In this document: one piece after another, positions 9,252-19,400 of the stretch
Position numbering within the stretch: the stretch's first letter is position 1
Layout: every line of letters begins with the position of its first letter
Source of the DNA: Nannochloropsis oceanica
Lineage: Eukaryota; Sar; Eustigmatophyceae; Eustigmatales; Monodopsidaceae
DNA: 64,000 nt
Direction: 5' to 3'
NCBI GenBank assembly: GCA_004519485.1
Contig: CP038134.1
Span: 1,054,001-1,118,000 of the forward strand
Notes under the pieces: generated by a model
Database searches by the model: none
The model's input: the letters and a program-made list of their open reading frames with translations, nothing else
Told to the model about the DNA's origin: nothing
Program-made: the position numbers and the translations under genes

Positions 9252-11923
9252 CCGGGACGTCGTCGTTGCCGCCCTCCTCGGTGCCGAAGAATTCGGTTTT
9301 TCTACCGGGCCGTTAATCGCCATGGGCTGCATCATGATGCGCAAGTGTCACCTCAACACATGTCCCGTCGGGGTGGCAACGCAGGTAAGCACGTCTGCCG
9401 TCCCTCTTTCCCTTCTTGCCTCCCCTTTTTCCCCCCTCCTTCCTTTCTTGCTTCTTGATTTCGGGCATTGACACCTTTCAATTGACGTCCCTCCCTCCCT
9501 CCCTCCCTCCCTCCCTCCCTCCCTCCCTCCCTCCCTCCCTCCCACAGGATCCTCTCCTTCGGAAGAAATTTTCCGGCCAACCCGAGCACGTCGTCAATTT
9601 CTTCTTCATGATGGCCGAAGAGGTACGCCTCCCTTCTTTACTCCCTCCATCCATCCCTCCCTCCCTCCCAACACACATCCACCTCACCCACCCACCCTCC
9701 CTCCCTTCCTCCCTCAGATCCGCGAGTATATGGCACAGTTGGGATACCGTAATTTCGACGACATGGTCGGGCAGGTTCAGCACCTCGAGACCAACACCGA
9801 CGGTACGTCCTCCCTCCCTCCCTCCCTCCCTCCCTCCCTCCCTCTCCAATCGCTCGAATCGCCCGAAAATCCTCCTCCTCACCCTCCCTCCCTCCCTCCC
9901 TCCCTCCCTCCCTCCAGTCCTGCACTACAAGTCGCAGGGCGTGGACCTGAAGCCACTCCTCATTCCCGCCTCGGCCTTGAATGAGAAGGCCGGGATTATC
10001 AAGCACATGGATCAGGACCATCTTCTGGGGGAGGCCCTCGACAATGCACGTCCTCCCTCCCTCCTTCCCCTCCCTCCCTCCCTCCCTCCTTCTCTGCAAG
10101 GAGCCCTTTGCTGCCAGACCGTCCCTCTTCCCCCTCCCACCACACACTCACCCTTTCCTCCCTCCCTCCCTCCCTCCCTCCCTCAGGAACTGATCAAACA
10201 AGCCCAACCCGCCCTCGACGGTCAGAGCCGGGTCAAGATCGATCTTCCCGTGTCCAACCTCAACCGCACCGTCGGCACCATGCTCTCCTACCACATCAGC
10301 AAGCGCTACGGGAAGGACGGTCTTCCGGGTACGCTTCTTTCCTCCCTCCCTCCCTCCCTCCCCGCCTCCTGGTTCCCTCTGTTTTGGATTCAGGTCCAAA
10401 CTCATGCGTTCTCCGACTCTTGCTCCCTTCCTTCCTCCCCCTCCTGTAGATGATACGATCCACATCACCCTTCGAGGCCACGGGGGTCAGTCTTTGGGCT
10501 TTGCCTTGGCCGCCGGCGTCACGATCGAGGTATGTGCTCCTCCCTCCCTCCCTCCCTCCCTCCCTCCCTGTCTTCTGGGTTTAAGACGTGTGGCAAAACA
10601 TTACTTTCGCCTTTTCGTGCGTTTCCCTCTCGCCCATCCCCTTCCCCTCCATTCGTGGGAGCACGACATGGATTCCTCACCCTCCCTCCCTCCCTCCCTC
10701 CCTCTCTGTCCAGGTGGTGGGGGACTCCAACGACTATGTGGGCAAGGGCCTGAGCGGGGGCAAGATCGCCGTTTATCCCTCAACGGACGTCATCGCCCAG
10801 GGTTTTGTGCCGGAGGAGAACGTGGTGGTGGGCAACGTATGCTTGTACGGCGCCACCCGCGGGAAGGTACGTCCCTCTTAATGGTGGTGGGCCAACCCTC
10901 ACTCCTTCCCTCCCTCCTTTCGGTTCCTTCTTTTTATTCAATTCCACCTGCAAGTCCTTCTTGACATATGATTTCTCTGTTTCCGTCCGTGCTTGTCCAC
11001 TCCACCTCCTTCTTTTCTTTCTCTCCTCACGGCGCCGCGTTTGTTTATTCTCTCACCACACGCTTCCCTCCCTCCCTCCCTCCCTCCCTCCCTCCCTCCC
11101 TCCCTCCCTCCCTCCCTCCCTTCAGGCTTTCTTCCGGGGCAAGGCAGGCGAGCGCTTCTGTGTCCGTAATTCCGGGGCCCTGGCTGTGGTTGAAGGTGTG
11201 GGTGACCACGGCTGCGAGTACATGACCGGTACGTCCCTCCCTCCCTCCCTCCCTCCCTCTCTGCTCCTCCCTCTCTCTCGAAACCAAACACCCGAAAGGC
11301 CTCTCTGGCCCCCCCCTCGCCTTCCCATGGCCGCTCGTTGGTATCTAACCCGCCCTCTCCCTCCCTCCCTCCCTCCCTCCTTCCCTTCCTCAGGTGGGCG
11401 GGTCGTGGTCTTGGGCGAGACTGGCCGTAATTTCGCGGCGGGCATGAGCGGGGGGGTGGCTTATATTTTGGATCCTGAACAAGCCTTCCCGGACCGCTGC
11501 AATAAGGGCCTGGTGGCCCTGGAGACGGTTGACACGGAAGAGGAGGTGAGGAAGGGACGGAGGGAGGGTGGGAGGGAAGGAGGGAGGGAGGGAGGGAGTG
11601 ATTGGAAGAACGAATGAACGACGAGAAGACGACCACACCGATGGTATCACCCGAGTATATGTTCTCATAACCCCTCCCATCCTCCCTCCCTCCCTCCCTC
11701 CCTCCCTCCCTCCCAGGCGGACCTCCTCAAGTCGTACATCGAGGAGCACGTGGCAATGACGGGCTCCGAGGTCGGCAAGAAGGTTTTAGCCTCCTGGCCT
11801 GCCGCCGTGAATCAGTTCGTCAAAGTAATGCCCACAGACTACAAGAGGGTTCTGTTGCAAATGGCCGAGGAGGGGGAGGAGGAGGACGCGGGCGATGAGG
11901 CGCAGGTGTCGATCGCATATTAA
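9252..11923 (+). CDS. gltB: Glutamate synthase large subunit (GltB-type), C-terminal part; 5' part lost in gap
   Basis: Ten exons: 9252-9384, 9548-9622, 9718-9802, 9918-10045, 10187-10328, 10450-10529, 10714-10866, 11126-11228, 11394-11545, 11717-11923; 419 residues. Exon 1 carries [17 protein letters not shown] and the 3Fe-4S cysteines [15 protein letters not shown] (Cys-x5-Cys-x4-Cys). Later exons give the GXGXG beta-helix domain ([55 protein letters not shown]). The end is [15 protein letters not shown], an acidic stretch and a stop. The large subunit binds FMN, hydrolyses glutamine and reduces 2-oxoglutarate. About 1,080 N-terminal residues (glutaminase and start of the synthase domain) are missing. 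No small-subunit domain follows, so this is not the fused NADH-GOGAT of plants and fungi. One intron has a GC donor. Confidence 0.95.
10046..10186 (+). other. GC-AG intron in gltB
   Basis: The exon before ends GCCCTCGACAAT and is followed by GCACGT; the acceptor is CTCAG. The conserved reading [15 protein letters not shown] is in phase only if the intron starts with GC. The nearest GT, four bases on, shifts the frame. Confidence 0.8.
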
Positions 11924-13400
11924 TTAAGGAAGGAAAGAGGGAGGGAAGAAGGAAGAAAATTATGAAGGACTATATTGAGAGTGGGTAGTTTCTAGGTGTG
12001 TGGGAGAATGTAGGAAGGAACAGTGGAATATGAGAAGAGAGAAGAGAGAAAAGAAGCTGATTTCTCCACGCCAATAGAATCACCTCAAGTACGGGCGATG
12101 GCGGCGTCAGAAGGCCTCCGGGTCTCTTCTAGGTTGATTAAGAGAGCCCAGTTCCAAGGTATTTTGAAAAAACAAGTTAGTAAGTTACGCGTGTATGGTG
12201 GTGCACGACTTTTTCCTTGAGTCTTTGTCACACGTCTGGCTGCTGGTCCGTCTTAGGGAAGTGGGAGAAGGGATCGAGAGAGAAGGAAGAAAAGGATAGG
12301 ATGATGCATGCCAGAATAGAGCGCTAGTGGAGAGGATACAAATGAAGGACGGGGAAATGCGTGTGTGTAAATAGTAGAGAGAACCAAGATGAGTGAGCAC
12401 AGAGATGAAAGAGATTGAAACGCGCACAAGGGCAGTATGAGGGAAGAACAAGGAAGGGAAGAGTAAAGAAAAAAATGACCATTACACAAACAAAAGACAT
12501 CTCAAGTCAGTACATGTGTTGTTTGAGGGCTCCTCAGGGGAAAGTGTGGAGCACCTCAAGTCTAAACAGTAAAGCTTCACGATGCGTAGTGCAGTGCTCA
12601 CAAGGGATCCAACGGCATTGCCTCACAGCTCACATTATTGGTGGAGAGAACGCGTTTGTTTAAGTACGAAAGTAAACTTTCTCCGAAAGTAAATTTTCTC
12701 GAAAATTGTAGGTCCATGCCTTTTCGTGTCCATGATTGTCTTCTCGTCTCTGTGCAGGTCTTCCTTTATTGAAATCGGGGGCGAGGTTGTGCATGAATGT
12801 ACTTTTCCCCCTCTTCTCCCCCCTGCCGCATTTGACTCGACAGCAACTTTTCGTTTTCCTCCTTCCCCTTCACCTTCTTCTACTCCTCCTCCTTCTCCTC
12901 CTCTCCTCCTCTCCTCCCATCTCACACACATGCACTTGAAAAGCCTACCATCACACATGATTAATAATTCGTCTATCTCTGGCCCCCTGCGCCCGAAAAG
13001 GGCACTGAAAGCTTCAGGTGTTTACTATACTTTTCTCCATTCCTGTTTATACAACAACAAGCTCAATGTTATATCATCAAATGCCCTCTGTCTCACTCTC
13101 TCCCTCCTTTGGAGTGTGATTGGCTCGAGGAGCCCTTCCTTACCTTGGTAATTTCACCTATATATACAACACGCATCCGCATGCCGTCCGCTTTGTCAAT
13201 CCTGTCTCTATTCCTCGACCTCCTCTTATTGAAACCTGGCCACATTTCTGCCTTTTCCTCCTTTCTCCATCCACTCTAGAACTTGCATCCTACTTTTCCA
13301 TTCACTCTCCCCCTGCAAAAACGTCACTTCTCTTCATCTCGCTTTTCCTTTCTCCATCCATTCCTCATATATTTTTTTAATCTTGTTCCCTTTCAGCTCT
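11924..13400. other. Intergenic stretch between convergent gltB and myosin genes
   Basis: Both neighbours end here, so both 3' UTRs are in this interval. It has no tetranucleotide tracts. Several open frames of 65-140 codons on both strands lack domains and overlap one another; none is supported. Confidence 0.5.
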
Positions 13401-16400
13401 TCACTTGATCAGATTTCCCCTGTCTGTCTTCTTTTTCTTCTCCGGTGACGCCACCACCGGTGGCGGGGGGGGGCTGGAGGACGGCATGGGAGGTAGGGAG
13501 GACAAGGAAGGGTAGTCGGAACCATTGGGAGAGGAAGGGGAGGAGGCTCGATTGTGAAGGACACGCGCAATCTCGTCTTCACGCGCATGCATCATTTCAG
13601 AGAGGCGTTGAAGCTTTTCCTTCAGCTCGTGATTTTCCTTCTGGACATCTACCATCTTCTCAACGAGGTCCATGTTGGCCTGTACCTAGAGGGAGGGAAG
13701 GAGGGAGGAGCGGAGGGAGCGAAGGAGGGAGGGTAGTTAGTATGATGAGAGGAACGAGAAGCAAGAATGAAGGGTGGAAGAGAGAGAGAGGGGGGAGGGA
13801 GGAGGAGATGAACACATCAAAATCTACCTGCATCTCCAGTTGCAGCTGCCCGTGGCGCTGCTCCTCCTGGTGTTGAGCGGCCTGAGCCATATCGGTCTTC
13901 TCCATAATCTGTCTCAGATCCGCATTGTCCATCTCCAGGCTATCCACCTTCCGGGCGAGGGCGAATCGTTCTAGACACGGGAAAGCAAGCAGGGAGGGAG
14001 AAAGGAATGGTGAGTCAAACTTAAATCTACCGTACTGTCAACCCCCACAAGATTAAGATCATGCTCATATCCGCTTTCATCGCAAAAAAATAATTTCCCC
14101 ACCCCCCTCCTTGCTTTCTTTCTCAACCTCCCACTCCCTCCTCCCTACCTTTCAAATTGTCGTGTACATTTGCCAAAGCCTTGGCCAGCGCATCTTCCCT
14201 CTCCGCTAAAGCCGTCTGGAGCCGCGTCACATCCCTCCGCATCATCGCGTTCTCGTCCTCCAATGCGCTTGTGTCCATCTCCGTATCCAGCAACAAGGAG
14301 AAGATCCTCCGGGTCTCTTTTCTCTCCGCCACCAACAGCGTCGCTGCCTCGGTCAAGGGCACATACATCGATCCTCCCTTTTCCCTTCTTTCTTCACCCG
14401 TCTCGTCCTCCTTCCCTCCCTCATTCGCGCCGGAGGGCAAGGCCACCGCCCGCTCTCTCAACAACGCCAACGCCGCCGACATGCCTTCGCCTTCCCTCCC
14501 TTCCTCCTCCGCTCTCCCCTCTCCTTCCTCCTCCCCCTCCTCTCCATCCACGGACGAGGATGGGGGAAGCTCTACCTGTAACAACTCCGCCACGCATTTT
14601 CGAAGGGAATCCAAGAACCGGTTCCGCTCCTCCCGGCAACCAAATCTCACCACCACTGCCCTTCGAGGCTTCTGCGGGAGCTGCAACGTCGTCAGTGTCA
14701 GCAGCCGCGAATGATCCGTCCCTCCCTCCATCCCTCTCCCTCCCCCTGCTGCGGCAAAAAGAACAGCCCGGGGACGGACCCGTCGGAGGCCGCGGATGAT
14801 GCCGTACAACTCCGTCATGTAGATAGCATCAGGAAGGGGAGGAGAGGAGGAGGAGGAGGAAGCCAAAGTACTGCTGCCGCCACTGCTGCTGCTGCTCCCT
14901 CCACCCTTCCCCCACCCAAGGGTTGAGAAGAAGCCGCCTCGTTTCGGGTGATGCGAATGACTTCGGATTTCTTCCCACACCAGGCGGGCCTTGAGCAGGT
15001 CCTGGTGCCCACCTTGAGGGAGGGAGGGACGGAGGAATTGGGGGGTGGCGGAGGCAGGCGAGGGCAAGGAGGAAGAAGAATGAACCCCCTCCAGACGTAT
15101 TTTGGCAGGGGAGAAAGAGCAGGTAAACGAGGGAGGGTGAAGTTGGTGGAGAGAGGAAGAGGAGGAGGAGGAGGGAGGGAGGGAGGGAGGGAGGACGATC
15201 TCCATGACCTCCACCATCACGCCCTCTTGCAGAAACGGCCGGTAACGCCGACAACGGTTGAATAATTTATCCACCTCCTCTCGTCGGCGCTGCAGGCGGT
15301 CGCTTCCATTCAGCAACGGCTGGTCCTCGTCCGCCAAATCCACGGATCCGTCCAGGTCATTTTCCACCATCCCTCCCTCCCTCCCTCCCTCCCTCCCGAC
15401 GGTGTCCGGCACGGGCAGCATCGTGGAGGTGAGGGAAGATGAGAGGGAAGAGCCAGCGCGACGCAAATGCTGCGATTGGGCACGGCCAATATTTGTGGGA
15501 CCGCGTCTCGACAGGCTACCTGGACGAGGCAAGGCAGCTATCCCTTCCTCTTCCTCCCTCTCTCCTTCCTCCCTCACTATATTCACAAATGTGGCTCCCG
15601 CCTCATCCCTTTCTTCCCCCACGGCCTCGATTTTCTCTCCCTCCCCTCCCACTGAATGAAAAGAGGAAGATGAGGTACCGCTCTCCTCCCTTTCTACCTC
15701 TGATTCCCCAATAGAGCCCTTCCTCCCTCCCTCTTTCACTCCCTCCCTCCCTCCCTCCCTCTGATGCTGCGCAGCCAGCGCCTCCACCAAGCGATGGGAG
15801 GACAGATGACCTCCCCCTCCTCCTCCTCCTCCTCCTCCTCCCCCAGCCGAGAAAGACCGGCGATGCCTGACACCTGTGCTTGGACCGTTGAATGACTGGG
15901 CGCGCTGTAGGGTGGAGTAGAGGGAGTCGGCTGAGGCAACGGCGACGGGAGGGGAGATGGCATCACTCCTGCCGTGGCTGTGTTCCAGGGGTGGGGAGGA
16001 AGAGCGGGCAGCTGTACCGTGCGTCAAGGCGGAGGAGGAGAAGGAGGAGGAGAAGGGGCGATGCGGCACGTGATGGGAGGAGGAGGGAGGATGGTTGTGA
16101 TCCAGTTGCAGGGAAGCCAACTGCTCTTCGAGGCAGCGGCGACGCTTGCCTTCGTTGCTTAATTCTTGTTTGGAGAGGAGCAGGGCAGCAGCAGTCTCCT
16201 TAGCCTCGGCTTTGGCTGCCGCCTTTTCTTCCTTAAGCTTCCGGGCATGGGCCGTGACCTGGGCTGAGGAAGCCTCCAGCGTCTTCTCCGCTGCCACTCT
16301 GAGGGGGATAGGGGAGGGAGGGGGGAAGGAGGGAGGGAGCGAGGGGTGAGTTTCGCACCATGTCGTAATGGTGTATGGTAGTGTACTTCTTCTTCCCCTC

Positions 16401-19400
16401 TTCTCCTCCCTCCTTCCGTTCCTCCTCTTCTCCCTCCTTTCCACACATACCTCAATCCCTTCTCCTCCTCATACTTCTTCTCCCAGCCTTTCGCCCTTTC
16501 TTGCCACGCCCGCAACTCGTCTTCCCTCGCTGCCTCCCTCGCAACCTCTCTGGCCGCTTGCTCCTTCGCTTCCTGTGCCTCCCTCTGTAGCTCGGCCTTC
16601 CGCTGCAGCTGCTTCCGGAGCTCCGCCACTTCCTCCTTCATCCGCTCGTTGCTCTGCTGGAGACGACCCACGTCCCTGGCCTCCTGTGGTCAAGGGAGGG
16701 AGGGAGGGAGGGAGGGGAAACAGGGGAAAAGGCAGCGATGCGAGTGAATGCTAAGTCCAGAGCTTCACACAGCGAAACGGGAGAGCATGCCTGTGCAACC
16801 TCCCTACCTCCCTCCCTCCCTCCCTCCCTCACTCCCTCCCGTCGTACCTTCCTCAGCTCCCTCAGCACGTTTTTAGCCTGTCTCCTCCTGAAGCCGCACT
16901 GCAGCTGCACCACTGCGGTGTGAAACCTCAAGTATTTTCCCCTCATCCCTATCATCCTGCCCCAGGCCTGCAGCACGCCTGCCCGCTTTTCCACCTTCCT
17001 CGCCAATGCCTCCCTCCTCCCCTTCCTCCCCCTCGCCCTTCGCTGGACCCATAGCACCACTTTCTGAACAAGGACAAAGTGCCGTTGGGCACGGTGACGA
17101 CGGTAGGCTGTTTGAATTTTCAAACTGGCCCTCGTTTCCCGTAACGCTTGGGCCTTCCTCCTACCGGTCATTCCCCGAAGAGTGCGTTGAAGCAGGCAGG
17201 TAGCTTCACGGAGGAGGAGGTACTCTCGTCGGAGGAAAATGCCCCGGAAGAGGGCTTGGAGGCGGACGGCGGCGACCGTCAGACGGGCCATGCGCTTATG
17301 CTCTAGAACCTCGTAAGCTGCCTGTCGGATGAGGGAGGGAGGAAGGGAGGGAAGGAAGAGGGGGGGGACGGCGAAGAGAAGGGTTAAGGTTGCGAATGAA
17401 ACCCAAGATAGCAACACTGTAGAGTGATAACACCTTATCCCAGCACGCACTCTGTCCTTCTTCCCTCTCTGTCCGTCCTCCCTCTGATAACACCTTATTT
17501 CAGCACACACTCTGTCCTTCCTCACTCTCTCCCTCCTTCCCTCCTCACCTTACGCAGGAACACTTTGCTCTTCCCAAGCTGCACCGACTCCCGCTCCAAC
17601 TGCAGATACTCATGACACGAGAAAAGACGCCCCCCCTCCCTCCTTTCGTCTTCCTCCTCCTTCTTTGCCTCTTGCGCCGCCACTGCCGCAGCTTCCCCTT
17701 CCTGTTTTCATTTCCAAGACATAACTATATGGGTTCTATAGGAAACAAGAGAACTAGCTCCACTCCTCCTTCCGTCCCTCCTTCCCTCCCTCCCTACGCA
17801 CCTGCCCCTCCAAGATAGCGTCAAGGAGCCTCAAGCACCACTCCCTAGCCTTAGTCGGATTCCTCTCATTGTCAATCACGTGCGGAAGAGGCAGCAAAGG
17901 AGGGACCGAAGGAGGGAGGGAAGGAGGGCGGGAGGACACGAGGCCGCGGTATCGCGAGTAGAATTCGCTGTGGATGAGGCGGACAGGATACCCGGAGCGG
18001 GCGACGCGCACGGCCTCCAGCACACCACCGTAGCGAAGCTGCTCGGTGATGCTGGGAGAGAGGAAGGGAGGGAGGGAGGGAGGGAGGGAGGAAGGGAGGA
18101 AGGGAGGGGAGGGGTTGTGGAAGAGTCGGTGAATGAGCACGCACAAACAAAGCGACGGAGTTCCCTCCCTCACTCCCTCCCTTGCGCCTTCCCTCCCTCC
18201 CTACCGGAAACGGTCGAAGGTGTCAGGGACATTAAGGTCGTTGGGTTTTAGGCAACGGATGTAGTGTGGCCGAGTCTGATGGATCTTGGTCATGAGCTCC
18301 AGGAGCTGAGGGAGGGAGGAAGAGAGGGGGGGAGGGAAGGTGGGAGGGAGGGGGGGGGGGGGGGATGGATGCTCAGATTGAACCGAGGAGGGAGGGAGGG
18401 AGGGAGGGAGGGAGGGAGGGAGGGGGAGGCTTACTTGATGCTTGAACTGACTCGATACTGATACGGCAGCCAGCATCGAGGAGGCCGAGGCGGAGGAAGG
18501 GGTGCGGCCCCTCTCTTCTCGGCTGCTCTTTGTGGGCGTCTTGAAGGAGGAGGAGGGGGAGGAGGGGGACGAGGAGGAGGCAGCAGCAGTACCGGCGCCA
18601 GTGGGCGGGTCATCGGCAAAAAGGCTTCGGACCAATGGTGAGGTGGAGGACAAAAACTGCGTGATCGTGGTGGGAGTAAACGGATTTTTAAAAAAAAAGG
18701 CGCGACTTGAAACGGCGACTGCATCGAACCCATCATCCCTTTTCTCCCGTTGACTTTCCCTCCTTCCCTCCTTTCCTCCCCCCCATCAGCGCTGCCCTAT
18801 CCCTCGGAGTCGTCCTTCTCTCCCCTCCCTCCCTCTCTCCCTCCTTCCCCTCTTACCAGCGCCGCCGTCTCCTTGAGGAGAGTGTCCCTGTTCTTGTCAA
18901 GGAAGCCCTGAGTGTGGTAGGAGACGTCACCCGCGTAGTGCCGGATGCCAAACACACGGTCGACCTACGAGGGGGAAAGGGGGAGGGCGGGAGGGAGGGG
19001 GATATCGGGCGGTTTTACGCAAACAGAAAATGACATCAGAGGGGCCGGCGTGAAGTACATCTATCGATCCATCCTTTTCCCCCCCCTCCCTCCCTCCCTC
19101 CCTCTCTTCCTCCCTCCCTCCCTCCCTACCTGCATCTTTTTTCCCACAAAGAAGCGAGGGTGAGTAGTGAGATCTTTCTCCAGGCGGCCATGAAGCTTTA
19201 TGTCGTTCCCGTTGATCTTGCACTCGTCATCTGAGGAGGGAGGGAGGGAGGGAGGGAGGGAGGGAAGGAGAGAGGGAGGAAGGAAGCAAGGGGGGATAAG
19301 TCAGAAAGAAGTGAGGGAGTGTGAGAGAAGGGAGAGAAAGGAGAAAAAGAGGAAGGGAGGAAGGCAGGGCACTCGTCGTCTGAGGAGGGAGGGAGGGAGG

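Noticed and set aside
7860-11721. CRISPR-like or satellite array impression from regular tract spacing
   Set aside because: The unit is four bases, tracts sit in introns, and the DNA is clearly eukaryotic nuclear.
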